Below are positions 1 to 6,882 of a DNA stretch of 48,880 nucleotides, piece after piece (within the stretch, counting starts at the first letter, position 1; each line of letters opens with the position of its first letter). The stretch spans positions 1 through 48,880 of the forward strand of contig JBBAAW010000005.1 in the NCBI GenBank assembly GCA_041658075.1. Direction: 5' to 3'. The position numbers and the translations under genes were made by a program. The notes beneath the pieces were generated by a model. That model made no database searches. It was given only the letters and a program-made list of their open reading frames with translations, and had not been told where the DNA came from. The stretch comes from JBBAAW01 sp041658075. Lineage in GTDB: Bacteria; Patescibacteriota; WWE3; UBA101185; UBA10185.

Positions 1-135
1 CTTCTCACCTTGGATCTCTGGGAACATGCATACTATTTAAAGTATCAAAACCGTCGCGCTGAATACATCCAAAACTGGTGGCAAGTTGTGGATTGGGGCG
101 TGGTTACTAGCCGGCTAAACTTTCCGCTTCTTTAA
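1..135 (+). CDS. sod: Fe/Mn superoxide dismutase, C-terminal end (5' part outside the window)
   Basis: The open frame enters at base 1 and ends with TAA at 133-135, giving 44 residues. It contains the segment DLWEHAYYLKYQNRR, the C-terminal signature of iron/manganese superoxide dismutases. The Asp and His of DxWEHAY are metal ligands, and the family continues with a Tyr-Ile-x-x-Trp-W pattern that is also visible (EYIQNWWQVVDW). The enzyme dismutates superoxide to oxygen and peroxide in the cytoplasm. The metal cannot be told from this fragment. It converges on the peptidase gene pepF and the two reading frames overlap by 29 bases at their 3' ends. Next to pepF and trxB it suggests oxidative-stress functions in this corner. 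Confidence 0.9.
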   Translation, partial: LLTLDLWEHAYYLKYQNRRAEYIQNWWQVVDWGVVTSRLNFPLL

Positions 136-1891
136 GTAAGGCTTCCACTTCATCAAGTCCTTGGTTCCAGAATTTTGCGTTGGTGATATCTATTCCCATG
201 TCTTTAAACAAGTTTTTGGGTGACTCTGAGGTTCCGGCTGATAAAAACTTTTTGACCTTTTCAATAGACTGTTTATCCTGTCGTACCATGCTCTGAAGAG
301 ACTTAGAAATTAAAAGCCCGCTGGCGTAAGAATAAACATAGAAAAAGCTTCTGATGTGGCCCCAATAAACCCACCAATTCTGTGATCCGGGGGATTGTTC
401 CACGGCATCGCCCATATATGCGCTCATGTGTTTGGTGAAAATTTTACCGATATCGTCCTTAGTTAAATAATTTTTTTCTCTATATAATTGATGAAGCTCC
501 TGCTCAAACTTATAGCACGCGACCTGTCTAAATATTGTGGATACATCGTCGTTTAACTTTTCCATAATAAGGTATAGTCGATCTTTTGGGTCGTATTCAC
601 TAGACACACGTTCAAAAACAAAGTCTTCCATAAAAGTGCTGGCAACCTCGGCAGTGGAAAGGGGAGTGTGGTAATTTAAAGCGCCTTGAACGCGTGATAT
701 TAGTACGTCATTAATAGCGTGACCCATCTCATGTCCTAAAGTCAAAACATTGGTTAATTTTTCTGTGTGATTTAAAAGGATATATATAGGATCGTTTAAT
801 CTTTTATGGAAACAGTATGCTCCCCCAACCCTACCCTTCTCTGGAAAAACATCAACTTTTCCGTTCTGAATCATCTCATAAAAAATAGCTGCAAACTCCT
901 TATCCAGGCCTTTAAAAGTCTTACCAACTATTTCTACAGCTCTCTCGTATGGGTATTTTTTTCCCAAATCTCCCAACGTAACATTTCTTTCGTGATAGGC
1001 TAATTTTGGAACGCCCATAACCTTGGCCTTTAATTTATAGTATCGACCGGAAATATCAAACCTTTTGCTCACCGTTTCGACCAAAGCATCCACCACATTT
1101 GTATCAATATCGTCAGAAAGATGACGACTTTTATCCGGCCGCTCAATACCACGTAGCTCATCGTTAATCTTTTTATCCAGCAGGATAGAATTTAACTCAT
1201 GCTCCGCGGAGTCAACATGCTTTCCCAAAACCTCGTTTATAGCGTGCGCACTAATATCCCGCACTTTCTTTTTTGAACTACTCAAAAGACTCATAAAATC
1301 GGAAAGGGGTTTAATCACCTTTTTCCCCGACTCGTCTAAAACCTCCCGTTCTTCTTTACTCACGAATTCTTGAACCATACTCACCCAATTGCTAAAAGAA
1401 GTCTGGCTTTTAAGATTTAGAATTTTTTCCTCCGGCTCGCTCAGCGTGTAACGCGCCGACTCAAAAAGCTTTTCCAGAAAGTGCCTATAGGTTTTGAGCT
1501 CGGGGTAACTTAGCATAATTTTTTGCGTTTTTGGTAATACTCTGCAAAGTCTGTTAGTAAAAAACTCCACGTCATTGGCAATTTTAACCTCGATATCATT
1601 AATCTTGTTGTTTTGCGCCTTTATTTGGGGATTCGATTGATCCTGATAATACCTTAACGAAAAATAATACCCCACCGAACCCACTCCATCGTAATTGTGG
1701 GCTAAAGTCTCGTATTCATCCAGCGCTTCTTTTAAGATTTGAGGTAACTCTAGATAATCCTGCCGACCTTGCCATTTATTCACAAAGTCCTTATACGCTT
1801 TTTGCGCTTCGGCAATAATCTGGTCGACTTTTGGGTCTTTGTCATCCGATAATAAAGGTGATAAATCCCATCTGCTACTTGTTTTTATCAT
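107..1891 (-). CDS. pepF: M3-family oligoendopeptidase F-like zinc peptidase
   Basis: A 594-residue protein of normal length for PepF. The zinc motif HEMGH (in TLGHEMGHAIND) is about residue 387 and is followed by the family's downstream glutamate region (STAEVASTFMEDFVFE). The N-terminal half is the helical domain that closes over the peptide groove, with the typical opening RWDLSPLL. The enzyme cleaves short oligopeptides in the cytoplasm, and in these host-dependent bacteria it probably recycles imported or degraded peptides. The gene starts one base after the trxB stop, so the two are one operon read from the trxB promoter. I see no strong Shine-Dalgarno sequence. The 3' end overlaps sod. 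Confidence 0.93.
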   Translation of the reverse strand: MIKTSSRWDLSPLLSDDKDPKVDQIIAEAQKAYKDFVNKWQGRQDYLELPQILKEALDEYETLAHNYDGVGSVGYYFSLRYYQDQSNPQIKAQNNKINDIEVKIANDVEFFTNRLCRVLPKTQKIMLSYPELKTYRHFLEKLFESARYTLSEPEEKILNLKSQTSFSNWVSMVQEFVSKEEREVLDESGKKVIKPLSDFMSLLSSSKKKVRDISAHAINEVLGKHVDSAEHELNSILLDKKINDELRGIERPDKSRHLSDDIDTNVVDALVETVSKRFDISGRYYKLKAKVMGVPKLAYHERNVTLGDLGKKYPYERAVEIVGKTFKGLDKEFAAIFYEMIQNGKVDVFPEKGRVGGAYCFHKRLNDPIYILLNHTEKLTNVLTLGHEMGHAINDVLISRVQGALNYHTPLSTAEVASTFMEDFVFERVSSEYDPKDRLYLIMEKLNDDVSTIFRQVACYKFEQELHQLYREKNYLTKDDIGKIFTKHMSAYMGDAVEQSPGSQNWWVYWGHIRSFFYVYSYASGLLISKSLQSMVRQDKQSIEKVKKFLSAGTSESPKNLFKDMGIDITNAKFWNQGLDEVEALLKEAESLAG

Positions 1892-1892
1892 A

Positions 1893-2852
1893 CTATGAAC
1901 TTTCAGCTAGGAATTTTTGACAATCAAGAGCAGCTATACAACCAAAACCAGCCGCGGTAATAGCTTGACGATATTTATGATCTGAAACATCTCCGGCAAT
2001 AAATACGCCTTTCTGATTGGTGTGAGTGTGAGTAGATTCTTTTGGTATAGCATAACCAAACTTCCCAAGTTCTATCACAGGAACATTTTCACTAAGCAGA
2101 AATTCCGTGTTGGGCTTATGACCTATGGCTATAAACAATCCTTTAACGTCGGAAAGTGTCGACAGGTTACCCGTGATGTTGTTTTTGACTTTAAGACCTG
2201 TTACACGCTCTTCACCCAAAACCTCCTCAATCTCTGTATTATGTAAAAACTCGATTTTTGGATTTTTTAAAGCTCGATTCTTCATAGTCGCGCACGCCCT
2301 TATTTCTTCTTTTGATCCCCTTGTCAAAACATAAACTTTAGCGGCAAATTTAGTTAAAAAAGTTGCTTCCTCCATAGCCACGTCGCCTGCCCCAACCACG
2401 GCAACAATCTTATCTTTAAAGAAAAATCCATCGCAGGTAGCGCAGGCGGAAACTCCCCGACCGCGTAGTTTTTGCTCACTTTCCAAGCCCAACCACTTTG
2501 CGCTGGCGCCGGTAGCTATAATAACGGTTTTAGCAAAATAGCGCCCATTAGCGTCACTCAAAATCTCAAAATGCTTTTCAAAAGAGCCTATAACTTGAAC
2601 GGCGTTTTCATTGTGCAAAACCGCTCTAAAACGTTCAGCCTGCTGCCGCATGTTAGAAATTAACTCTGGACCTTTGATTCCATTTGGAAAACCAGGAAAA
2701 TTTTCTACTTCAGAAGTCAACATAAGTTGACCCCCGGGAGGATTTCCCGCCAAAATCACAGTTGACAAACCTGCACGAGCCGTGTAAATTGCCGCAGTAA
2801 GTCCTGAAGGCCCGCCACCAAGGATTAAAACATCAACCACTTGCTTATTCAT
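1893..2852 (-). CDS. trxB: Thioredoxin reductase (NADPH, FAD)
   Basis: A low-molecular-weight thioredoxin reductase. It has an N-terminal FAD-binding GGGPSGLTAAIYTARA, the redox-active CATC in ACATCDGFFF, a second NADPH dinucleotide fold GAGDVAMEEA, and a C-terminal GVFIAGDVSD. It passes electrons from NADPH to thioredoxin. I chose the ATG at 2852-2850 rather than the in-frame codon six residues upstream. A perfect TATAAT (2864-2859 on this strand) lies exactly six bases before this ATG, so transcription should begin at or next to the start codon (leaderless); the upstream start would fall inside or before the promoter. From this start it has 319 residues, normal for the family. It is followed by pepF with a one-base gap. 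Confidence 0.95.
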   Translation of the reverse strand: MNKQVVDVLILGGGPSGLTAAIYTARAGLSTVILAGNPPGGQLMLTSEVENFPGFPNGIKGPELISNMRQQAERFRAVLHNENAVQVIGSFEKHFEILSDANGRYFAKTVIIATGASAKWLGLESEQKLRGRGVSACATCDGFFFKDKIVAVVGAGDVAMEEATFLTKFAAKVYVLTRGSKEEIRACATMKNRALKNPKIEFLHNTEIEEVLGEERVTGLKVKNNITGNLSTLSDVKGLFIAIGHKPNTEFLLSENVPVIELGKFGYAIPKESTHTHTNQKGVFIAGDVSDHKYRQAITAAGFGCIAALDCQKFLAESS

Positions 2853-2878
2853 GGGAGTATTATATAACATAAGGTACT
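2853..2878. promoter_or_regulatory. Overlapping divergent promoters of trxB and a small unknown gene
   Basis: The 26-base gap between the divergent starts holds TATAAT on the minus strand (2864-2859), six bases from the trxB ATG. On the plus strand TATAAC (2863-2868) lies ten bases before the ATG at 2879. The two -10 boxes overlap, so both promoters cannot be occupied at once. This is read from sequence only. Confidence 0.6.
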
Positions 2879-3094
2879 ATGAGCAACAAAGAACAGATTA
2901 GCACTTTAATAACTACTGGGGCAACGCTGCCGCCGGTAAATCCGTATTTAGACGACAGTGTAGCAGACGATGATAGTAGCATCAATCCTTTAGTTAAAAA
3001 AAAGCCCGGGAGAGTTCCCGCCAAAACTACTGCACCAGATCCTAAGGAATACATTGCCGAACTTGAAAGGCCGGAAAACGAAAGTTTGTTCTAA
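2879..3094 (+). CDS. Small hypothetical protein, 71 residues
   Basis: I do not recognise a family. The protein is polar and proline-rich with an acidic middle (YLDDSVADDDSS) followed by a basic patch (VKKKPGRVPAK), and has no membrane segment or signal peptide. It probably is largely disordered. It is divergent from trxB and sits 18 bases before the PH-like gene, with which it may be co-transcribed. Codon use is like the neighbours. A real gene is supported by the promoter-like box upstream and tight packing, but no function can be given. Confidence 0.6.
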   Translation: MSNKEQISTLITTGATLPPVNPYLDDSVADDDSSINPLVKKKPGRVPAKTTAPDPKEYIAELERPENESLF

Positions 3095-3112
3095 TTTTTA
3101 TAAACAAAAATT

Positions 3113-3598
3113 ATGTCTGCCTTACTATACGACCTTAAAGCCAACAAAATTATGAATAAAACTTTTTTTACACACCATTTAAAGGTGTATGACCACGCTA
3201 TGGTTTTTGAACGCAGACGGCTACTTTTTCACAAAGAGGAAATTACTATTTCCTACAGCCATGTGTCGCAGGTAAATTTAATTAAAGACCTGTTTTTTGC
3301 TCATCTGGAGATCATCAACACGGGCGGATTTGAAAATATTTTAATTAGGTATGTGAGGAAGGGGAAGGGGAGCGAGGCTAAAAGAATTATTGACGCTAAA
3401 ATTCACACTACCCACGGAGCTTATGCACCACACCAAGGTCAAGAACGTCAACAGAGAGGCGGGCTTGATGGTTTACCCAACCACACGGAGCAAGTTATTG
3501 ATAATAAAACCCTTGTTAGGTACAAGGACCTTCTAAACCAAGGACGAATTTCAAAAATAGAGTATAATAAGTTGCTACAAAAGCATCTAAAGGGGTAG
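3113..3598 (+). CDS. PH-like domain protein with C-terminal SHOCT-like motif
   Basis: A soluble protein of 161 residues. Residues about 15-95 look like a bacterial PH (bPH2-type) beta domain: alternating strands such as FFTHHLKVYDHAMVFE, a turn, then EITISYSHVSQVNLIKD and ENILIRYVRKG. The last 25 residues (YKDLLNQGRISKIEYNKL) fit the SHOCT pattern, a short helical hairpin often attached to oligomeric or membrane-linked domains. The linker is rich in Gln, Gly and Arg. No catalytic residues are visible. The ATG follows an AT-rich stretch without Shine-Dalgarno. It ends three bases before tRNA-Gly, so the tRNAs may be in the same transcript. The domain calls are from pattern only. Confidence 0.6.
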   Translation: MSALLYDLKANKIMNKTFFTHHLKVYDHAMVFERRRLLFHKEEITISYSHVSQVNLIKDLFFAHLEIINTGGFENILIRYVRKGKGSEAKRIIDAKIHTTHGAYAPHQGQERQQRGGLDGLPNHTEQVIDNKTLVRYKDLLNQGRISKIEYNKLLQKHLKG

Positions 3599-3601
3599 TA
3601 G

Positions 3602-3676
3602 GCGGCGGTAGTTCAGTGGTAGAATGTCTCCCTTCCAAGGAGAAGGTCGCCGGTTCGAGCCCGGTCCGCCGCTCCA
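3602..3676 (+). tRNA. tRNA-Gly (anticodon UCC)
   Basis: The seven-base acceptor halves GCGGCGG (3602-3608) and CCGCCGC (3666-3672) pair perfectly. The T arm is CCGG-TTCGAGC-CCGG, the anticodon loop is CTTCCAA with anticodon TCC, and CCA is encoded at 3674-3676. First of three tRNA genes in a row. Confidence 0.95.
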
Positions 3677-3680
3677 GCGA

Positions 3681-3756
3681 GCCCTCGTAGCTCAGCGGAT
3701 AGAGCAATTCCCTTCTAAGGAAGAGGTCGTGCGTTCAAGTCGCACCGAGGGCACCA
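3681..3756 (+). tRNA. tRNA-Arg (anticodon UCU)
   Basis: The acceptor GCCCTCG (3681-3687) pairs with CGAGGGC (3746-3752). The anticodon loop CTTCTAA gives TCT, and CCA is encoded at 3754-3756. It lies four bases after tRNA-Gly, so the two probably are processed from one transcript. Confidence 0.95.
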
Positions 3757-3773
3757 TCTTGACATTAAAACAC

Positions 3774-3859
3774 GGGCGAGTGGCGGAATGGCATACGCGC
3801 GACACTTAAAATGTCGTGGCCGCAAGGTCATGAGGGTTCAAGTCCCTCCTCGCCCACCA
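3774..3859 (+). tRNA. tRNA-Leu (anticodon UAA), likely integration target
   Basis: The acceptor GGGCGAG (3774-3780) pairs with CTCGCCC (3849-3855). The anticodon loop is CTTAAAA (TAA), there is a long class II variable arm, and CCA is encoded at 3857-3859. Its last 21 bases (3839-3859) recur exactly at 5523-5543, and the flank beyond CCA is also partly repeated. This is the usual mark of a tRNA 3' end used as an attachment site. Confidence 0.95.
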
Positions 3860-3883
3860 AACATCTTAGGCTGTTACATCAAC
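3837..3883 (+). repeat. tRNA-end repeat copy 1 (within and after tRNA-Leu)
   Basis: The unit consists of the tRNA-Leu T-arm/acceptor end to ACCA at 3859, then a 13-base spacer, then an imperfect palindrome GTTACATCAAC at 3873-3883. Copies at 4835-4888 and 5523-5567 have the same 13-base spacing and a related palindrome. Looser relatives lie at 15660 and 16861. Confidence 0.65.
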
Positions 3884-3900
3884 ATAAATTGTCAATGAAG

Positions 3901-3906
3901 TATAAT
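3901..3906 (+). promoter_or_regulatory. -10 box of ddl
   Basis: A perfect TATAAT followed by six bases and then GTG (3913), the leaderless arrangement seen repeatedly in this window. No clear -35 was found. Confidence 0.65.
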
Positions 3907-3912
3907 TATTCT

Positions 3913-4833
3913 GTGTCTAAATATAAACCACACCTAGTAATTTTATATGGTGGCCCATCTTCCGAAAGGGAAGTATCTTTTGGAACTAGAGATTTCTTTA
4001 CCGAACTTTATAAAGAACAAAATCCAGTAACTATAGAATGGGGGGAAGATGGATATTTTTACACAGAAGGGTTGCGGCTTTCTGAAAATGAGTTTCTAGA
4101 CTATCTATCAAATACAAGATCTGCAGTAATTATTGCGTCTCACGGAGAGTTTGTAGAGGACGGTTATATCCAGGAACGATTCGAATCGTTTTCAATACCA
4201 TACACAGGTTCAGATTCTGTATCATGTAGACTTTGTATGAATAAAACTAAATCACAGGAGACAGTGAAAGGTATTGTGACAACTATTCCAACATATAGTG
4301 GTTACTCGCAGCTTATTTATCCCTTTATTGCAAAGCCAAACAATCTAGGTTCTTCTGTGGGTATTTACTTAATAACGAATAGTAAGGAACTAGAGGAATA
4401 CTTAACGAGCGTAAAAATAGATAATTACATTTTTCAACCGTTTATTAAGGGAATTGAGATGTCATTAGGAGCCGTTCGCGAGAATAATACTTTTATGAAC
4501 TTATATCCTACAGAAATAATCCCTAACTCCCCATTTTTTGATTACAAGAGTAAGTATCAACAGGGAGGGTCACAAGAGTATACTCCTGCACGAATTAGTA
4601 AGGATTTAACTGACAAGATGATGAAAACAAATAACGATGTTCATAACAAACTTGGTCTAGGCTACTACTCCCGTTCTGATTATATCTTGGCGGAGGATGG
4701 AGTTCTATACTATCTTGAAACAAACGCTCTTCCAGGAATGACATCCACGTCGCTTGTTCCACAACAATTAAGATATTCGCATAAAGTCGAGTCTTTTCGA
4801 GATGGCTTAATTAGCAACTTAATATTAGCGTAA
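3913..4833 (+). CDS. ddl: D-alanine--D-alanine ligase
   Basis: An ATP-grasp ligase that joins two D-alanines for peptidoglycan precursors in the cytoplasm. The start region has GGPSSEREVS (family GGxSxEhxVS). Residues of the first substrate site appear in SHGEFVEDGYIQ. ATP-binding segments are PFIAKPNNLGSSVGI and the C-terminal YYLETNALPGMTSTS, where Glu and Asn bind magnesium. I chose GTG at 3913 because TATAAT ends six bases upstream. An ATG at 3895 is in frame but lies before that promoter, and the longer reading frame runs back into tRNA-Leu. The result is 306 residues, normal for Ddl. Oddly it sits between two tRNA-Leu-end repeats as a single-gene unit rather than with other cell-wall genes, so lateral arrival is possible. 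Confidence 0.9.
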   Translation: MSKYKPHLVILYGGPSSEREVSFGTRDFFTELYKEQNPVTIEWGEDGYFYTEGLRLSENEFLDYLSNTRSAVIIASHGEFVEDGYIQERFESFSIPYTGSDSVSCRLCMNKTKSQETVKGIVTTIPTYSGYSQLIYPFIAKPNNLGSSVGIYLITNSKELEEYLTSVKIDNYIFQPFIKGIEMSLGAVRENNTFMNLYPTEIIPNSPFFDYKSKYQQGGSQEYTPARISKDLTDKMMKTNNDVHNKLGLGYYSRSDYILAEDGVLYYLETNALPGMTSTSLVPQQLRYSHKVESFRDGLISNLILA

Positions 4834-4834
4834 A

Positions 4835-4888
4835 GTTCCAAACATCGTCTACGATGGCCCACCATACATTTAAGCCTGTTATAACAAC
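4835..4888 (+). repeat. tRNA-end repeat copy 2
   Basis: It starts two bases after the ddl stop with GTTCCAAACATCGT, contains a six-base hairpin CATCGT-CT-ACGATG, and reaches GGCCCACCA at 4856-4864. A 13-base spacer and the palindrome GTTATAACAAC (4878-4888) follow. The stretch after CCA matches copy 1 at about 20 of 26 positions without gaps. The rest of the 229-base gap to the next gene holds no gene that I can see. Confidence 0.6.
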
Positions 4889-5062
4889 ATTATTCCTATA
4901 TACCTAAGAGATCGTTTAGAACTTTCTGCTTGAACTAATTAAAGAACAGTGATTATCCAAAGTTCAATAATCGTCCCGCTTAGTGCGCTAGTTAGACAAG
5001 CTTGACTTAGACTGTTTGCCCATTGCCCCAAAGAGTTGGGGGTTTGTGATATTATTTAAGAT

Positions 5063-5521
5063 ATGTTGAGCGAATTAAGACAGAAAGCAGAATGGGTGGT
5101 GCAAAACGATGTAAAAGAATACTGGGAATTAGGTGGTAAGTTAAATGAACAAAGTTTTAATACAGCAATGAGTTTACTGTCAAAATTGACAGCTGAGGAA
5201 AATCCCTTAACTGTAAAGAAGAGTTCTTTGGCACAAGCAAAAAATGTGTCGGAATCCAGTAAAGTAGCAATTACGCATGAGCAGGAATTATTGTACGCAG
5301 CTTTAAGAGAAATGACTAAAGAAACTGGTGAAATACTTGGCTCTCTACCAGAAACACAGGGGACTGCGCCGTGGAATTTAACCGACCAGCCTCTTCTAGC
5401 AGAGGTATTGTTGTTGACAGGTGAGACGGCAAAATATGACGATATCCAAACATTTTTCCAAAAACAGAGTAGCGGTTCTATAATCGTCACATCTGGCGAG
5501 CCAGCAGGCGAGAACCGGTGA
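5063..5521 (+). CDS. Hypothetical protein, 152 residues, in the repeat-bounded unit
   Basis: I do not recognise a family. The protein is soluble and mostly helical (ELRQKAEWVVQNDVKEYW; SSLAQAKNVSESSKVAIT), with no Cys or His cluster and no membrane segment. An extended -10 (TG then TATTAT at 5050-5055) lies seven bases before the ATG and supports this start as leaderless. The stop overlaps the edge of repeat copy 3, so the gene fills one unit between two repeats. No homologous neighbour helps with a role. Confidence 0.6.
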   Translation: MLSELRQKAEWVVQNDVKEYWELGGKLNEQSFNTAMSLLSKLTAEENPLTVKKSSLAQAKNVSESSKVAITHEQELLYAALREMTKETGEILGSLPETQGTAPWNLTDQPLLAEVLLLTGETAKYDDIQTFFQKQSSGSIIVTSGEPAGENR

Positions 5522-5522
5522 C

Positions 5523-5567
5523 CAAGTCCCTCCTCGCCCACCATAGGTTTTAGGCTGTTGTAACAAC
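5523..5567 (+). repeat. tRNA-end repeat copy 3 (exact 21-base copy of the tRNA-Leu 3' end)
   Basis: Bases 5523-5543 are identical to tRNA-Leu 3839-3859, including CCA. A 13-base spacer and GTTGTAACAAC (5557-5567) follow, as in copies 1 and 2. No tRNA body lies upstream; the preceding bases are the end of an unknown ORF. This is expected of an attachment-site duplicate. Confidence 0.75.
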
Positions 5568-5592
5568 AAATACCCTCGGTGCAAATGGAAGC

Positions 5593-6144
5593 CTAGCCAG
5601 TAGAATACTTAAGAGGCAATAAAAATTTTTTAATGTAAGGTGCTTTTTCTTCATCAATGCCTACAGAACCAATAAGATCTAAACCAACTCCGTTTTCAAG
5701 AAAACATTTCCTGTTGGCAACAAGCAATCTTTTCAAATCAGCTCTCTCTTCAAAACTAAGACTCTCAAGGGCTCTAGTCCGCAACTCTGCAGCATTTGCA
5801 ACTTCTCTCTGTACCACTAAAGCGTAAGGCATGCCTTCTTCATCTTCTGTTATTATGTAGTGCTCTCTTGGTGCATAAGCACCTTCCTTTTGTATATAGT
5901 GCATTGCCAAGTTCTGACCATCTTTTTTGCTTCTTAGCCACACAAGTGATTCTTTGAACCTGGCATCCTTGCAAGCATCGACTGTTTCACCTTCCTTGGG
6001 TTTTCTATTCAGAATTTTGGAACTAGCTTTTAAAACATATCTTTCGCCCTGCACTTCCAAACCAGTCACTCTAACATTGGGCGTTTCAGCAACCAGCCTT
6101 TCTGTGCTGTTTTCATCAATATTGAGTGGATATCCTCTATGCAC
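5593..6144 (-). CDS. Hypothetical protein, 183 residues
   Basis: I do not recognise it firmly. The pattern (an N-terminal strand pair with RYVLKASSKIL, a middle MPYALVVQREVANAAELRTR, and an acidic-hydrophobic C-terminal part NGVGLDLIGSVG) faintly recalls small protein-kinase-like proteins, but no HxD or DFG motif is visible, so I give no function. The GTG start at 6144 is supported by a perfect TATAAT on this strand (6156-6151) exactly six bases upstream. The gene points against its neighbours and lies between repeat copy 3 and the transposase remnant. Confidence 0.6.
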   Translation of the reverse strand: MHRGYPLNIDENSTERLVAETPNVRVTGLEVQGERYVLKASSKILNRKPKEGETVDACKDARFKESLVWLRSKKDGQNLAMHYIQKEGAYAPREHYIITEDEEGMPYALVVQREVANAAELRTRALESLSFEERADLKRLLVANRKCFLENGVGLDLIGSVGIDEEKAPYIKKFLLPLKYSTG

Positions 6145-6150
6145 TCAATA

Positions 6151-6156
6151 ATTATA
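6151..6156 (-). promoter_or_regulatory. -10 box of the minus-strand unknown gene
   Basis: TATAAT on the minus strand, six bases (tattga) before the GTG at 6144. The spacing is identical to that of ddl. Confidence 0.6.
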
Positions 6157-6234
6157 TCTTGTAACTATTATTTTTGTTATATAACTTTAAACGTAGGAAG
6201 TTCAAGTTTGAAGTGCCCCACCATATGAAATATT

Positions 6235-6801
6235 ATGGCGGGCATGAAAAAATACAATCATCTAAATGAAAAAGAACGCGAAGATATTTTCCTGCTTTTA
6301 GGTCGGGGCAAAAGCTTAAGAGAGGTGGCAAAAAGCATTGGGAGAAACCACAGAACTATTGGTAGAGAGTTAAAAAGAAACAGTAAAAAGGATCGAAAAA
6401 CAGGAGATGTTAGTTACTCCCCCTCGCTTGCCCAAAACCTGTACACTAAAAGGAGGAAGGAATCAAAAACCAAGAAAATAGAAACCCCATGGATTAGAAG
6501 CTATGTAATAAAGGGGCTTGGTAAAAGGTGGAGTCCTGAACAGATTGCCGGCAGGCTAGAGATGCTCGTACCGAGTGCCAGAATCTCCCACGAACTTGTT
6601 TACCAATTTATCTACGACAAAGAAAATAGACACTTTCGGCTTTGGGAGTTTCTTAGAAAATCACATACAAAACGCCAAAGCATGTTATCCCGTAAGGTAA
6701 GAAGAGCAAAATTTGCGCCCACTGTAATGGCATATAGGTTTCGTGTTTTCCCCAATCCATGCTATACTTCGTGTGCGATTGATCGAAATTGGTCTAAGTG
6801 A
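6235..6801 (+). pseudogene. IS30-family transposase, truncated
   Basis: Residues 1-163 match the N-terminal part of IS30 transposases: HLNEKEREDIFLLLGRGKSLREVAKSIGR is a Tra8-type helix-turn-helix (split here: HLNEKEREDI, KSLREVAKSIGRNHRTIGRE), then WSPEQIAGRL and HELVYQFIYDKENR. The catalytic DDE domain expected after about residue 165 is missing. The last 25 residues (after RKVRRAKF) look unlike the family. A full protein would have about 320-350 residues. Terminal inverted repeats were not found, so the element is a dead remnant. It marks this spot, next to tRNA-end repeats, as a place where mobile DNA lands. Confidence 0.85.
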
Positions 6802-6882
6802 GTTTCTGCTGGTGGAATAACTCTCTACCCCTCCTTTATCCGTTTTGTTCATCCATTAAAGAAAAAAGTTACATGTAATAAT

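Noticed and set aside
3624..3809. Reading frame crossing the three tRNA genes.
   Set aside because: Entirely inside tRNA sequence; shadow.
4835..4864. Possible extra tRNA gene, because of the hairpin and CCCACCA end.
   Set aside because: No D arm, anticodon arm or acceptor partner upstream; only the 3' end is imitated.
3839..5567. Classical integron with attC sites.
   Set aside because: The palindromes do not fit the GTTRRRY/RYYYAAC core sites and no IntI-like integrase is present, so I call it only cassette-like.
6754..6828. TATACT followed by GTG and a 15-residue ORF after the transposase remnant.
   Set aside because: The peptide is tiny and lacks any character; the box may be chance in AT-rich sequence.
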